Of a stretch of 64,000 nucleotides of DNA, positions 50,628-60,492 are shown one piece after another. Source of the stretch: Roseateles toxinivorans (GTDB taxonomy: Bacteria; Pseudomonadota; Gammaproteobacteria; Burkholderiales; Burkholderiaceae_C); NCBI RefSeq assembly GCF_004362525.1, contig NZ_SNXS01000003.1, positions 372,001-436,000 on the forward strand. Direction: 5' to 3'. The position numbers were made by a program, and so were the translations under genes. The notes under the pieces are model-generated. The model did no database searches. It was not told the origin of the DNA and saw only the letters and a list, made by a program, of their open reading frames with translations. Numbering within the stretch: the first letter of the stretch is position 1; each line of letters opens with the position of its first letter.

Positions 50628-52502
50628 ATGTTCTGGCTCTCCCTCGACGCATTTCTCACCCGTATTCGCCGCCACCGCGAGCCGCTGTCGCTGGTGCTGG
50701 ACGGTCTGGCTGTGGCCCTGGCCTGGCAGGCCACCTATCTGTTCCGGCTCGGTTTCGATCGCTGGATCTCGGCACGGCCCCGCTACGACCTCTGGGTCAT
50801 GCTGGGCCTGGTGCTGCTCTATGTGCTGGTGTTGTGGCTGCTGCGCGTGCCCCGGGGCATGTGGCGCTTCTCCGGTTTTGGCGAGGTCAAGCGCCTGCTC
50901 TTTGCCTGCCTGATCGCCGGCAGCCTGGGCGCCACCGGGGTGCTGATGGCCGAGCTCAAGGCCGTGCCGCGCGCGGTGCTGGCCCTGCATCCGGTGTTCT
51001 GCGTGATCGTGCTGGCCATGACGCGCATGGGCTACCGCATGCTCTATGAGCACATGCGCAGCCGCATCAGCGGCGGCTCGGTCGAGTCGCACCGTGTGCT
51101 GGTGCTGGGGGCGGGTCATGCGGCCCAGCTGCTGCTGGCCGGCATCCAGCACCAGGGTTGGGTGGTGGTGGGCCTGCTCGATGACGATCCGGCCAAGCGG
51201 GAAGCCCGCGCCGGTGGCATCCCGGTGCTGGGCAGCCTCGACGATGCGGGCCGGCTGGCCGCACTGCATGGCATCACCCATGTGATCGTCGCCATGCCCT
51301 CGGCCTCGCCGAAGCAGCGCCGCCGCGCGCTGGACCTGGCGGCGGGCACCGGTCTGCATGTGCTGACAGTGCCCAGCAGCGCCGAGCTGATGTCGGGCAG
51401 CAGGCTCGAGCAGCTGCGTGATGTCGAACCCGAGGATCTGCTGGGCCGCGAGCCGGTGCAGCTGGACGAGGCCGGCATCAGCGAGGCGATCAGCGGCAAG
51501 GTGGTACTGATCACCGGCGCCGGCGGCAGCATTGGCAGCGAGCTGTGCCGCCAGGTGGCGCGCTTCGCGCCCCAGAAGATCGTGCTCTACGAGCTCAGCG
51601 AGGTCGCGCTGTACCAGATCGAGCAGGAGTTGACCGAGCAGTTTCCGCGCATCCCGCTGGTGCGCCTGATCGGTGACGTCAAGGATCTCGAACATCTGCG
51701 CCACACCTTCGCACGGCTCAAGCCGCAGGTCGTGTTCCATGCCGCCGCCTATAAGCATGTGCCGCTGATGGAGGAAGAGAACGCCTGGGCCGCGCTGCGC
51801 AACAACACCCTGGGCACCTACCGCGCCGCACTGGCCGCGGCCGAGGCGGGGGCCGAGCGCTTTGTGCTGATCAGCACCGACAAGGCCGTCAATCCCACCA
51901 ATGTGATGGGCGCCACCAAGCGCGCCGCCGAGCTGGTGATCAGCCATCTGTCGGCCCAGGGCCATGCCACCCGCTTCATGGCCGTGCGCTTCGGCAATGT
52001 GCTGGGGTCGAGTGGCAGCGTGATCCCCAAGTTCAAGGAGCAGATCGCCAAGGGCGGCCCGGTCACCGTCACCCACCCGGACATCACCCGCTACTTCATG
52101 ACCATCCCCGAGGCTGCCCGCCTGGTGGTGCAGGCCGCGGCCATGGGCGAGACGGGACAGGTCTATGTGCTGGACATGGGCGAGCCGGTGCGCATCGTCG
52201 ATCTGGCCCGCGACATGATCCGCCTGTCGGGCCACAGCATCGACGAGATCCGCATCGTCTTCACCGGTCTGCGGCCGGGCGAGAAGCTCTATGAGGAGCT
52301 GCTGGGCGACAGCGATACCGCCATCCCCACACCGATCGCCCGACTGAGTGTGGCCAAGCTGGACGACGCTGTGGCTGCGGCGGCAGTCCTCGACTGGCTG
52401 AGCGAACTGCTTGCCAGCGGAGGGGCTTCGCTGGACGATGCCAGCGTCAGACAGGCCTTGCGCCGGCTGATCAGCGAGTTTGGCGCCCGGGACCGGTCCT
52501 GA
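50628..52502 (+). CDS. Membrane-bound UDP-GlcNAc 4,6-dehydratase (WbpM/PglF-like)
   Basis: A 624-residue protein: four N-terminal helices (about 20-150), a CoA-binding-like domain with [17 protein letters not shown] (about 160-280), and a large SDR domain with [19 protein letters not shown]. The usual Tyr-x-x-x-Lys pair is replaced by [12 protein letters not shown], the Met-x-x-x-Lys form that marks the WbpM/FlaA1 4,6-dehydratases; [11 protein letters not shown] supplies other catalytic residues. It makes UDP-4-keto-6-deoxy-GlcNAc for the aminotransferase at 48804. ATG 50628 is selected over upstream in-frame starts without ribosome site. Confidence 0.9.
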   Translation: MFWLSLDAFLTRIRRHREPLSLVLDGLAVALAWQATYLFRLGFDRWISARPRYDLWVMLGLVLLYVLVLWLLRVPRGMWRFSGFGEVKRLLFACLIAGSLGATGVLMAELKAVPRAVLALHPVFCVIVLAMTRMGYRMLYEHMRSRISGGSVESHRVLVLGAGHAAQLLLAGIQHQGWVVVGLLDDDPAKREARAGGIPVLGSLDDAGRLAALHGITHVIVAMPSASPKQRRRALDLAAGTGLHVLTVPSSAELMSGSRLEQLRDVEPEDLLGREPVQLDEAGISEAISGKVVLITGAGGSIGSELCRQVARFAPQKIVLYELSEVALYQIEQELTEQFPRIPLVRLIGDVKDLEHLRHTFARLKPQVVFHAAAYKHVPLMEEENAWAALRNNTLGTYRAALAAAEAGAERFVLISTDKAVNPTNVMGATKRAAELVISHLSAQGHATRFMAVRFGNVLGSSGSVIPKFKEQIAKGGPVTVTHPDITRYFMTIPEAARLVVQAAAMGETGQVYVLDMGEPVRIVDLARDMIRLSGHSIDEIRIVFTGLRPGEKLYEELLGDSDTAIPTPIARLSVAKLDDAVAAAAVLDWLSELLASGGASLDDASVRQALRRLISEFGARDRS

Positions 52503-52594
52503 TCTGCCGGCACTATGCTGCCCAGCGTACCTACAATCGAAAAGATCGACGGATTTCTGGATTCAACGATGAGCGTTCATCAGGGGGAGCGGCA

Positions 52595-53668
52595 ATGACA
52601 ATTCTAGTGACCGGTGGTGCCGGATTTATTGGCAGCAATTTTGTGCTGGACTGGCTGCGCGGCAGCGACGAGACCGTCGTGAATCTGGATGCATTGACCT
52701 ATGCCGGCAATCTGCGCAACCTAGCCAGCCTGCAGGGGGACGCTCGGCATGTGTTTGTAAAGGGCGATATTTGCGACCGAGCCCTGGTCGGCTCGCTGTT
52801 GCAAACCCATCAGCCCCGGGCGCTGCTGCACTTCGCGGCCGAAAGCCATGTGGATCGCAGCATTCACGGCCCGGGCGACTTCATGCGCACCAATGTGGAA
52901 GGCACGTTCGCGCTGCTGGAAAGCGTGCGTCCCTGGTGGCTGGCACTCGACAGTTCGGCCAAAGAGGCTTTCCGCTTCCATCATGTCAGCACGGACGAGG
53001 TCTACGGCAGCCTGGGCATGGACGACGCGGCCTTTCACGAGGCCCACCCCTATCAACCGAACAGCCCCTATTCGGCCAGCAAGGCGGCCAGCGATCATCT
53101 GGTGCGCGCCTGGCACCACACCTATGGCCTGCCGGTGCTGACGACCAATTGCAGCAACAACTATGGGCCCTACCATTTCCCGGAAAAGCTGATTCCCTTG
53201 ATGATCGTGAACGCGCTGGCCGGCAAGGCGCTGCCGATTTACGGTGATGGCCTGAATGTGCGCGATTGGCTATACGTGACCGATCACTGCAGCGCCATTC
53301 GCGAGGTGCTGGCGCGCGGCCGCGTGGGCGAGGTCTATAACGTGGGCGGCTGGAACGAGAAGACCAATCGCGAGATCGTCGAGACGGTCTGCGCCTTGCT
53401 GGACGAGCTCAAGCCCGATCCGGCCGGGTCGTATCGACGCCTGATCACCTTCGTCAAGGACAGGCCCGGCCATGACCGGCGCTATGCGATCGACGCGCGC
53501 AAACTGGAGCGTGAGTTGGGTTGGCGACCGGCCGAAACCTTCGAGACCGGCATACGCAAGACCGTGCAGTGGTACCTCGATCACACGGACTGGGTCACCG
53601 AGGTGCAAAGCGGTGCCTACCGCGACTGGGTGCAGGCCAACTATGGCGAGCGTGCGGCAACTGCATGA
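52595..53668 (+). CDS. rfbB: dTDP-glucose 4,6-dehydratase
   Basis: A 357-residue extended SDR that converts dTDP-glucose to dTDP-4-keto-6-deoxyglucose, second step to dTDP-L-rhamnose. [17 protein letters not shown] is the NAD loop, [12 protein letters not shown] has the Thr-Asp-Glu triad of the dehydratase, [16 protein letters not shown] the Tyr-Lys pair. GGGGGAG lies 8-9 nt before the ATG. The 92-nt gap upstream has TACAAT at 52532-52537 as a possible -10 box, with no good -35. It overlaps rfbD by 4 nt. Confidence 0.97.
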   Translation: MTILVTGGAGFIGSNFVLDWLRGSDETVVNLDALTYAGNLRNLASLQGDARHVFVKGDICDRALVGSLLQTHQPRALLHFAAESHVDRSIHGPGDFMRTNVEGTFALLESVRPWWLALDSSAKEAFRFHHVSTDEVYGSLGMDDAAFHEAHPYQPNSPYSASKAASDHLVRAWHHTYGLPVLTTNCSNNYGPYHFPEKLIPLMIVNALAGKALPIYGDGLNVRDWLYVTDHCSAIREVLARGRVGEVYNVGGWNEKTNREIVETVCALLDELKPDPAGSYRRLITFVKDRPGHDRRYAIDARKLERELGWRPAETFETGIRKTVQWYLDHTDWVTEVQSGAYRDWVQANYGERAATA

Positions 53669-54567
53669 AGATTCTGCTGTTCGGCCGCAATGGGCAGTTG
53701 GGTTGGGAGTTGCAACGGGCCTTGGCCCCGCTTGGCGAAGTCTGCGCCTTGGTCAGCCGTGACCTGACCCTGCATGCCGACTTCTCGGAGCCCGATCGCT
53801 TGGCCGAGACGGTTAGGACCGTGCGCCCCGATGTGATTGTGAATGCGGCCGCCTATACCGCCGTCGACAAGGCGCAGAGCGAGCCCGAGTTGGCCCATCG
53901 CATCAATGCCGAGGCGCCGGGTGTTCTGGCGCGGGAAGCGGCCGCCCTGGGTGCCTGGCTGCTGCACTACAGCACGGACTATGTTTTTGACGGCAGCGGC
54001 GAGGCGGCGCGGGCCGAGGATGCCGCTACGGGGCCATTGAATGTCTACGGGCAGAGCAAGCTCGAAGGTGAGAGCTTGATTCGTGCCAGTGGCTGCCAGC
54101 ATCTGATCATGCGCACCAGCTGGGTCTATGCGGCGCGTGGCGGCAATTTCGCCAAGACGATGTTGCGACTGGCCGGCGAACGAGAACAGCTGTCGGTGAT
54201 TGCCGACCAGTTCGGCGCGCCTACCGGCGCCGACCTGCTGGCCGATGTCAGCGCCCATGCCTTGCGCCGTGCGCGGCTGGCCCCTGAACTGGCCGGCACC
54301 TATCATGCGGTCGCGGCGGGGGAGGTCAACTGGCACGGCTACGCCCGCTTTGTCACCGATTGGGCCCGCCAGCGTGGTGTGGCGTTGAAGGCCTTGCCGG
54401 AGCAGATCAAGGCGGTGCCGACGAGTGCCTATCCGACACCGGCGCAACGCCCCCTCAATTCACGCCTGGATACGCGCAAGCTGCGCCAAGCGTTCGATCT
54501 GACGCTTCCCCCCTGGCAACAGGGGGTGGAGCGCATGCTGACGGAAATTCTCGACAAACAACCATAG
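53665..54567 (+). CDS. rfbD: dTDP-4-dehydrorhamnose reductase
   Basis: A 300-residue SDR that reduces dTDP-4-keto-L-rhamnose with NAD(P)H, the last step of dTDP-L-rhamnose synthesis. It begins [20 protein letters not shown], the RfbD signature, and has [28 protein letters not shown] and [12 protein letters not shown] (Tyr-Lys pair) and [21 protein letters not shown] 53665 overlaps the rfbB stop; rfbA starts 7 nt later. Confidence 0.97.
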   Translation: MKILLFGRNGQLGWELQRALAPLGEVCALVSRDLTLHADFSEPDRLAETVRTVRPDVIVNAAAYTAVDKAQSEPELAHRINAEAPGVLAREAAALGAWLLHYSTDYVFDGSGEAARAEDAATGPLNVYGQSKLEGESLIRASGCQHLIMRTSWVYAARGGNFAKTMLRLAGEREQLSVIADQFGAPTGADLLADVSAHALRRARLAPELAGTYHAVAAGEVNWHGYARFVTDWARQRGVALKALPEQIKAVPTSAYPTPAQRPLNSRLDTRKLRQAFDLTLPPWQQGVERMLTEILDKQP

Positions 54568-54574
54568 GTCTGCC

Positions 54575-55471
54575 ATGCAACAAGCAATCGAACGCAAGGG
54601 CATCATCCTCGCGGGTGGATCGGGCACCCGCCTGCACCCGGCCACCCTGGCCATCAGCAAGCAGCTGCTGCCGGTCTATGACAAGCCGATGGTGTATTAC
54701 CCCCTGTCCACGCTGATGCTGGCGGGCATGCGCGACATCCTGCTGATCAGCACGCCACAGGACCTGCCACGTTTCGAGGCCCTGCTGGGCGACGGCAGCC
54801 GCTGGGGCATCAACCTCAGCTATTGCGTTCAACCCAGTCCCGACGGGCTGGCCCAGGCCTTCATCCTGGGGCGCGAATTCATCGGTAACACCGCCAGCGC
54901 ACTGGTGCTCGGGGACAATATTTTCTACGGCCATGACTTTCAAGGCCTGCTGGCCGATGCCACCCATCAGCAGCGCGGTGCGAGCGTCTTTGCCTATCAC
55001 GTGACCGACCCGGAGCGCTACGGTGTGGTTTCGTTCGATGAGCATCGCCATGCCCTGAGCATCGAAGAAAAGCCGGCCAAGCCCAAAAGCAACTATGCGG
55101 TGACGGGGCTCTACTTCTATGACACCCAGGTGTGCGACATTGCCGCCTCGATCAAGCCCAGCGCGCGCGGCGAGCTGGAGATCACCGACGTCAACGCGGT
55201 CTATCTGAAGCAGGGTGAACTGAACGTCGAGATCATGGGGCGCGGCTACGCCTGGCTGGATACCGGCACCCATGACAGCCTGCTGGAGGCCAGCCAGTTC
55301 ATTGCCACCCTGGAGAAGCGCCAGGGCCTCAAGGTCGCCTGCCTGGAGGAGATCGCCTACCGCAATCAGTGGATCGATGACGCCCAGCTCGAAGCGCTGG
55401 CGACCCCGATGCTGAAGAATGGCTACGGCCAATACCTGTTGAAACTGTTGAGAGAGAAAGCGAGTAGCTGA
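54575..55471 (+). CDS. rfbA: Glucose-1-phosphate thymidylyltransferase
   Basis: A 298-residue nucleotidyltransferase that joins dTTP and glucose-1-phosphate to dTDP-glucose, first step of the rhamnose path. [21 protein letters not shown] is the nucleotide-binding loop (Arg and Lys included), [18 protein letters not shown] and [12 protein letters not shown] complete the active site. Length is the family norm. It overlaps rfbC by one base (TGATG). Confidence 0.97.
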   Translation: MQQAIERKGIILAGGSGTRLHPATLAISKQLLPVYDKPMVYYPLSTLMLAGMRDILLISTPQDLPRFEALLGDGSRWGINLSYCVQPSPDGLAQAFILGREFIGNTASALVLGDNIFYGHDFQGLLADATHQQRGASVFAYHVTDPERYGVVSFDEHRHALSIEEKPAKPKSNYAVTGLYFYDTQVCDIAASIKPSARGELEITDVNAVYLKQGELNVEIMGRGYAWLDTGTHDSLLEASQFIATLEKRQGLKVACLEEIAYRNQWIDDAQLEALATPMLKNGYGQYLLKLLREKASS

Positions 55472-56043
55472 TGAAGCCCGTGGCGACCCCTATCGAAGGG
55501 CTTGTGGTGCTGGAGAGCCGTGTTTTCGGTGACGAGCGCGGCTGGTTCACCGAAAGCTTCAACCAGCGAGGTTTCGAGGTCGCGCTGCGTGACTTGGGCC
55601 AGAGCGCTCCTCCCGCATTCGTGCAGGACAACCATTCCTGCTCGCAGCGCGGCGTGTTGCGTGGTCTGCACTACCAGTTGCCTCCGCACGCGCAGGGCAA
55701 GCTGGTGCGCGTGGTCCGAGGTTCGGCCTATGACGTTGCGGTGGATATTCGCCGAGGATCACCCACCTTTGGCCAATCATTCGGCCTTGAGCTGAGCGCT
55801 GCCAATCGTATTCAGCTGTGGATACCGGCAGGTTTTGCCCATGGCTTCCTGGCGATGGAGGACGACACCCATTTCCTCTACAAGACCACGGATTACTATG
55901 ACCCGAAGAGTGAGCGCAGCATCGCTTGGAATGATCCCGGCATTGGCATCAACTGGCCAGGCGTGGCCGAGGGACTGATCACGCCAAACCTGGCGCCCAA
56001 GGATGCGGCTGCGCCGGAATTCGCAGCCGCTGAACTGTTCTGA
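55471..56043 (+). CDS. rfbC: dTDP-4-dehydrorhamnose 3,5-epimerase
   Basis: A 190-residue cupin-fold epimerase acting on C3 and C5 of dTDP-4-keto-6-deoxyglucose. SRVFGDERGWFTESFNQ, FVQDNHSCSQRGVLRGLHYQ (catalytic His in LHYQ), VRGSAYDVAVDIRRGSPTFG and IPAGFAHGFLAMED are all standard. It is the last gene of the plus-strand polysaccharide block and is convergent with the exported protein gene at 56124. Confidence 0.97.
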   Translation: MKPVATPIEGLVVLESRVFGDERGWFTESFNQRGFEVALRDLGQSAPPAFVQDNHSCSQRGVLRGLHYQLPPHAQGKLVRVVRGSAYDVAVDIRRGSPTFGQSFGLELSAANRIQLWIPAGFAHGFLAMEDDTHFLYKTTDYYDPKSERSIAWNDPGIGINWPGVAEGLITPNLAPKDAAAPEFAAAELF

Positions 56044-56070
56044 CGAGAGACCGGAGCCAGAACGACCTCA

Positions 56071-56087
56071 AGGGTCTCGGCGACCCT
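56071..56087. terminator. Possible stem-loop after rfbC
   Basis: AGGGTC / GACCCT with a five-base TCGGC loop, 28 nt after the rfbC stop and between convergent genes. No U-run follows on either strand, so this is a weak candidate. Confidence 0.3.
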
Positions 56088-56123
56088 GCGCCGGGTTCGC
56101 AGGCCGACTGGCAGCTCGCTGGC

Positions 56124-56879
56124 TTAAGGCTTGCCGTTCTGTGAGCTTGGGGTCGGCTTTGCAGGCTCGATCTTGTAGTACCTGGTGATCTCTTCCCGCA
56201 CCTCGGCCCAGAGCCGCGGCCAGTCTTCCTGCTTTGCTGCCTCGTGCGGTGGGCAGGTCGTGCCTGCGGGGCAGAAATCCAGGCCTTTGCCCAAGGCAGT
56301 CACCCACTTCACGTCGTACTCTGGATAGCGCGCCTCAGTCTCGGCCAGCTTCAGGCCTTGTTGAACCAGTCTGGCCGCCACTTCGGACTTGTCAATGAGA
56401 AAGTTGCGCGACTTTGCGGCCTGCTGGGGCCCCGCGAGAATGAAGGCACGTTCGAGGAATTTCTCACCCTGCAGCAAGTCGGCCATTGCCCCGGGGCTGG
56501 CGAATCGTTTTGCGTCATACAAACCCAGCGCTGCCTGAGCCACAACCAAAGGCATGAGTTTTTCCAGCCCCGCTTGGGGTACGAACACCGAGCCCAGCAG
56601 GTCCATGCTTTCAAGTGGCGTCAACTGGAACGGGCGCGACTCATAGTCGCGGATGATGCGTGCAAAGTTGCTTCGCGCTTCGGTATCGTTGCCTGTCTGC
56701 AGTGCCTTGGTGATTTGGGAGAAACGCTCGCGCCGGATTTGCCATGGCTGCAAACCCGCAGCGGCGGTCTCGGCGGCCGGCGGCGCCGCGTTGTTGGTCG
56801 GAGCGGATTGTTGAGCCTGGATAGGACTGCCCAACAGCAGCGCGGCGGCAATGAGGGGGATGCTTCGAGTCAGGAACAT
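56124..56879 (-). CDS. Exported protein of unknown function
   Basis: A 251-residue protein that I do not recognise. The signal peptide is MFLTRSIPLIAAALLLGSPI followed by a QAQ-like cleavage site. The mature part is mostly helical and contains a Pro/Ala-rich stretch (about 25-45), then a possible repeat-like helical domain with ITKALQTGNDTEARSNFARI. A cysteine pair lies near the end in FCPAGTTCPP. It starts 58 nt downstream of gspE on the same strand, so it may be the last gene of the secretion operon and have an envelope role there. Confidence 0.6.
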   Translation of the reverse strand: MFLTRSIPLIAAALLLGSPIQAQQSAPTNNAAPPAAETAAAGLQPWQIRRERFSQITKALQTGNDTEARSNFARIIRDYESRPFQLTPLESMDLLGSVFVPQAGLEKLMPLVVAQAALGLYDAKRFASPGAMADLLQGEKFLERAFILAGPQQAAKSRNFLIDKSEVAARLVQQGLKLAETEARYPEYDVKWVTALGKGLDFCPAGTTCPPHEAAKQEDWPRLWAEVREEITRYYKIEPAKPTPSSQNGKP

Positions 56880-56937
56880 GGTGATTGTGTGAAGTACGGT
56901 CAAAGAGGAGCATCGATCGGGCGGAGCGGCACCGGAG

Positions 56938-58635
56938 TCAGGTCGGCTCAAGAAACTGGCTGCCCGCCAGCGCCACAACCTCGGATAAACTGGTTTCCCC
57001 CCGCCAGAATTTCAAGAGGGCGTCTTGCTGCAGTGATCTGAATCCAGCGGGGGCGTGCTGACGGACCGCTTGATCCGACAATCCCGGGGCAGTCAAGGCA
57101 TGCCTGAGTTCAGGACTCACAGTCAAGACCTCATGAACGCCGATACGGCCTTTGTAGCCGGTGCCCGAGCATTGAGCGCAGCCCACCGGGCCAGCAGCCT
57201 GATACTCGGCCTGGAGCAGGCCCAACTTACTCGCGCTGGTCTGCAGCTCCCCCTCCCACTCGTTCAATGCCAGCGGTTGGGCGCAGTGCTTGCACAGACG
57301 CCGAATCAAGCGCTGAGCAATCACGGTGCGCACACTCGCAGCGAGCAAGAACGGTTCAACGCCAATGTCTATGAGACGGACGAAGGCCGACGGTGCGTCA
57401 TTGGTGTGGAGCGTGGACAGCACCATATGGCCGGTGAGAGCCGCTTGAATGGCTATGGCTGCGGTTTCTGGGTCGCGGATCTCGCCCACCATGATGGTGT
57501 CGGGATCATGCCGCAGAATGGCGCGCAGGGCGGCTGGAAAGGTGAAGCCGATGTCGCTCTGGACCTGAAACTGTGTGACGCCGGGCAACTGGTATTCCAC
57601 CGGGTCTTCGACGGTGAGCACGCGGGTGCTCTCAGTGTCGGTGGCAGCCAGTGCGGCATACAGGGTTGTGCTCTTTCCTGAGCCTGTGGGGCCGGTGACA
57701 AGAATGATGCCGTCCGGCTCCTTCAGCGCGGCTTGCAGGGCTGCCAGATGATCCGGCTCAAATCCGACCGCATCGAGCTTGAATCGGCGGTGCGCTGTCT
57801 TGGGCAGCAGTCGCATCACGACGGACTCGCCATGCACACCAGGGATCACCGACACACGAACTTCGGTTTCAATGCCCGCCGCACGGGTCGAAAAACGGCC
57901 GTCCTGCGGCAAGCGGCGCTCTGCAATGTCCAGTCCGCTCACCAGCTTGATGCGGCTGATGACGGCATCAAAGCGCTCCCGGTCATGGCTCTCGGTGGCC
58001 CGCAGGGCTCCGTCGACGCGGTAGCGCACCAAGAAGCCGGTTTCGGTTGGCTCAATGTGAATGTCGGATGCGTTCTGATCGGTGCCGCGCGATAGCATCG
58101 TTGCCACAAATTCGACGATGGGCGCGTCCTGTGCCAGCTGGCGGAGATCGCCTTGTGCAGCGGCGGCGTTACTGCGAATCGATTTTGATTCATAGACGGC
58201 GTTCAGAGCCGCGCTCATGTCCTGCGGAAGTGCCAGTAGTGCGCTGATGGGCCCGGAGGTCCAGTGGCGCTGCACATACTCCAGCAACTCGGGTAGCAGG
58301 GGGTCCCGGGCCAGCAGCGTCAGCGTCTGACCGTCAGGTTCCGGGCAAGTGATCGCATTCCAGCGGCGTGCCAATGGTGCCGGCAGCGCATGGGCGTCGT
58401 TCAGTGACGAGATAGCACGTTCCAGCACGTCGGCTTGAATGACCCGGTTCCACAGTGGAATGGCGAGTTGCTCGGAAAGCGCCGCATAGAGGCTTGCCTC
58501 GGAGACTACGCCCTGACGCACAAGGATGGCGCCCAGCCGTTGCCCATTGGCAGTTTGGCGCTGCTCGGCCAGTGCCTGTTGCAACTCGGTCTCGCCAAGC
58601 AACTTCTTGGCAATCAGCAAACGCCCAATCTGCAT
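56938..58635 (-). CDS. gspE: Type II secretion/type IV pilus ATPase GspE
   Basis: A 565-residue hexameric secretion ATPase. An N-terminal MshEN/GspE-N domain (about 1-150) leads to the catalytic core: Walker A VTGPTGSGKSTTLYAAL near residue 320, Asp box TVEDPVEYQLPG, Walker B-region DPDTIMVGEIRDPETA and His box GHMVLSTLHTN. A C-terminal zinc-binding set (CKHC and CAQC) is complete. It would power pseudopilus assembly from the inner face of the inner membrane. ATG 58635 starts the MshEN domain; no clear ribosome site is visible. gspF is not next to it. Separated from the surface-protein gene by a terminator. Confidence 0.92.
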   Translation of the reverse strand: MQIGRLLIAKKLLGETELQQALAEQRQTANGQRLGAILVRQGVVSEASLYAALSEQLAIPLWNRVIQADVLERAISSLNDAHALPAPLARRWNAITCPEPDGQTLTLLARDPLLPELLEYVQRHWTSGPISALLALPQDMSAALNAVYESKSIRSNAAAAQGDLRQLAQDAPIVEFVATMLSRGTDQNASDIHIEPTETGFLVRYRVDGALRATESHDRERFDAVISRIKLVSGLDIAERRLPQDGRFSTRAAGIETEVRVSVIPGVHGESVVMRLLPKTAHRRFKLDAVGFEPDHLAALQAALKEPDGIILVTGPTGSGKSTTLYAALAATDTESTRVLTVEDPVEYQLPGVTQFQVQSDIGFTFPAALRAILRHDPDTIMVGEIRDPETAAIAIQAALTGHMVLSTLHTNDAPSAFVRLIDIGVEPFLLAASVRTVIAQRLIRRLCKHCAQPLALNEWEGELQTSASKLGLLQAEYQAAGPVGCAQCSGTGYKGRIGVHEVLTVSPELRHALTAPGLSDQAVRQHAPAGFRSLQQDALLKFWRGETSLSEVVALAGSQFLEPT

Positions 58636-58660
58636 GGTCAATCGATACAAAGTGTTTCAC

Positions 58661-58692
58661 AAACAAAAAAGCGGGGGCCGAAGCCCCCGCTT
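58661..58692 (-). terminator. Strong Rho-independent terminator after the surface-protein gene
   Basis: On the minus strand an 8-bp all-G/C stem GCGGGGGC / GCCCCCGC with a TTCG tetraloop is followed by TTTTTTGTTT. It begins about 27 nt after the stop of the exported protein gene (58719) and ends 26 nt before the gspE start. Read-through into gspE should therefore be limited, so that the exported protein RNA can be far more abundant than the RNAs of the secretion genes. Confidence 0.93.
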
Positions 58693-58718
58693 AACGTACC
58701 GCTGTCTACTTGCGCAGA

Positions 58719-60386
58719 TTAACGGTTGGTAGCCTTGGTGTCGCCGTTGGCCGAGTAGTTCGGGCCTTCGTCGCCCTGGGCGCTGGAAGCTTCCAGGTAG
58801 TTGCCGGTGGCCGGGTTGAAGTGGTAGTTCTGAACGCGGATCGAAGCGCTGGCTGCCGAGATGCGCAGACGTGCGTTCGCAGCGATGTCATCCGCACCGA
58901 AGGTCTTGGCGGTTGCCGTTGCAGCTGCATTCAGCACAGCGTCGATCGAAGCAGCGCTCAGGTAGCGCACTTCACGCGGCTTCATGGCAGCAGCGATGAT
59001 GCCCGAGGCACCCAGCGTACCGTCACGCAGAATGGCTTGGCCGATCACGTCAACCGATGTTTGGTTCTCATCGGTGTTGATGATGCGGATCACATTCTTC
59101 CAGCCACCCGACGGTGCTTCGACGATTGCGGGGATGTAGTTACGAACATCGAGCTGCACGCCATTGGCAACCAGCGTGTAGATGTCGCCCGGGCACACCG
59201 AGTTGGCCACTTCAAGCGCGTTGGAATCCTTGTTCAGGGTACCGCTGGCGATCTTGAACTGAGCAACAGGCACAATCTTCGTGCCAGGCACGGTGTACTC
59301 GATGTGCAGGATGCGCTTGCCGCCGCTGAGGGTTGCAGCTTGCACGCCGGCGTTGGCGATGGTGATCGTGGCTTCCGTGCGATCGGCGTTGAACGTCACG
59401 GTCGGGTTGACCGTTGCGCCGACCACATAGTGACCGTTGACGACCGTGTTGGCCTTGACGTCCACGGTGCCGTCAGCACCGAACTTGCCCGTCACCTTGA
59501 AGGTCAGGTTCGACGCTTCAACACGACCGGTGGTCACGTTTGCGGCAACACCCCAGTTGGCATCCGTCACGCTGTAAGCTGCCGAACCGCCCAGGTCGAA
59601 CAGAGTCGACTTGTCGGCGATCACCAGAGCACCCAGGTTGATGGTGGTGGTCGAAGCAGCAGTGATGTCACCGTCGTTGGTGAACTTGGTGCCCAGCGAG
59701 GGGTTCAGCACGTCAACGCGGGCCGACTCGATGTCAGCAGCCAGCGAGCCACCCGTGGTGCGGGGGAACTTGGCCGAGCTCAGAGCGGTCAGGCTCAGGG
59801 CCATTGCCGAGCGGGCGATCGACTCGGTGTTCTTCAGCGGGGCCAGGGCGAAGTTCGATTCGAACTCGCTGCCGGCGGCGTTCGCCAGCTTGACCGTCAC
59901 GCTGACACTGGCTTCGTCGTTGCCGCAAGAATTGGCAGCAGGAGCACCCAGCTTGTCACCGATCTTGGTGATCTGCACGGCACCGCCGGAACCCAACACG
60001 ATTTGCGAGCTGGTGGTGTAGTTGGCAGCCACGGTGAACGCAGCGGTCAAGGTCTTCTTGTCAGTGCTCAACGTCACCGAGTCGGGGTTCAAGCTCAAGC
60101 TGTTGTCCGGGCGAACCAGCTGAATGAAGCCGACAGCAGGAGCTGCAGCCCACTCACCATCGCTCAACGTCCAGGAGATGTTGAACTGGTTGGGGTTCAG
60201 TGCGGTACCCGACAGCGGAGTGGCCAGCGCGTAGCTGATCGTGGGAGCCGTCAAAACCACGGCGTTGCTACCGAACACTTCGGCAGCGTAGTTCTTGTAC
60301 GAAGCCTGGATCACACCAGCGCTAGCCGTAGTTGCCACGCCAGCGAAAGCGCTCATCAGCAGTGCAGAAAGAAGCTTTTGTTTCAT
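58719..60386 (-). CDS. Large exported surface protein, S-layer candidate
   Basis: A 555-residue protein of no family I recognise. Signal peptide MKQKLLSALLMSAFAGVATT with cleavage after ASA. The mature protein is beta-rich, acidic to neutral, very poor in Cys (one pair-like set: NSCGND and NSVCPGD), low in Arg, and rich in Ala, Thr, Val, Asn and Ser. Codons GCT, GGT, AAC, AAG and CTG dominate, unlike the neighbours, as in highly expressed genes. GAGG lies 8 nt before ATG; a promoter (60493-60520) and strong terminator bracket the gene as a single unit between gspD and gspE. A secreted S-layer-like or filament protein is inferred. Confidence 0.75.
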   Translation of the reverse strand: MKQKLLSALLMSAFAGVATTASAGVIQASYKNYAAEVFGSNAVVLTAPTISYALATPLSGTALNPNQFNISWTLSDGEWAAAPAVGFIQLVRPDNSLSLNPDSVTLSTDKKTLTAAFTVAANYTTSSQIVLGSGGAVQITKIGDKLGAPAANSCGNDEASVSVTVKLANAAGSEFESNFALAPLKNTESIARSAMALSLTALSSAKFPRTTGGSLAADIESARVDVLNPSLGTKFTNDGDITAASTTTINLGALVIADKSTLFDLGGSAAYSVTDANWGVAANVTTGRVEASNLTFKVTGKFGADGTVDVKANTVVNGHYVVGATVNPTVTFNADRTEATITIANAGVQAATLSGGKRILHIEYTVPGTKIVPVAQFKIASGTLNKDSNALEVANSVCPGDIYTLVANGVQLDVRNYIPAIVEAPSGGWKNVIRIINTDENQTSVDVIGQAILRDGTLGASGIIAAAMKPREVRYLSAASIDAVLNAAATATAKTFGADDIAANARLRISAASASIRVQNYHFNPATGNYLEASSAQGDEGPNYSANGDTKATNR

Positions 60387-60492
60387 TTAATTTCCTCAAA
60401 TATATGAAGTTGACACCTCAACAAGCACGCCGGTGCACTGACGTTGCTTCCAGCGGCCGCTGCACCAGTGGTTGATGTGACAGCTGGCAGCA

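Noticed and set aside
50463-52235. A 590-codon minus-strand open frame opposite the WbpM-like gene
   Set aside because: Composition rich in Gln, His and Ala without hydrophobic segments or motifs; the opposite strand is a clear dehydratase.
58710-60407. A 565-codon open frame on the plus strand, antisense to the surface-protein gene
   Set aside because: It mirrors the codon structure of the real gene, has no ribosome site, no recognisable domain and a His/Arg/Gln-rich composition typical of reverse-complement frames in GC-rich DNA.
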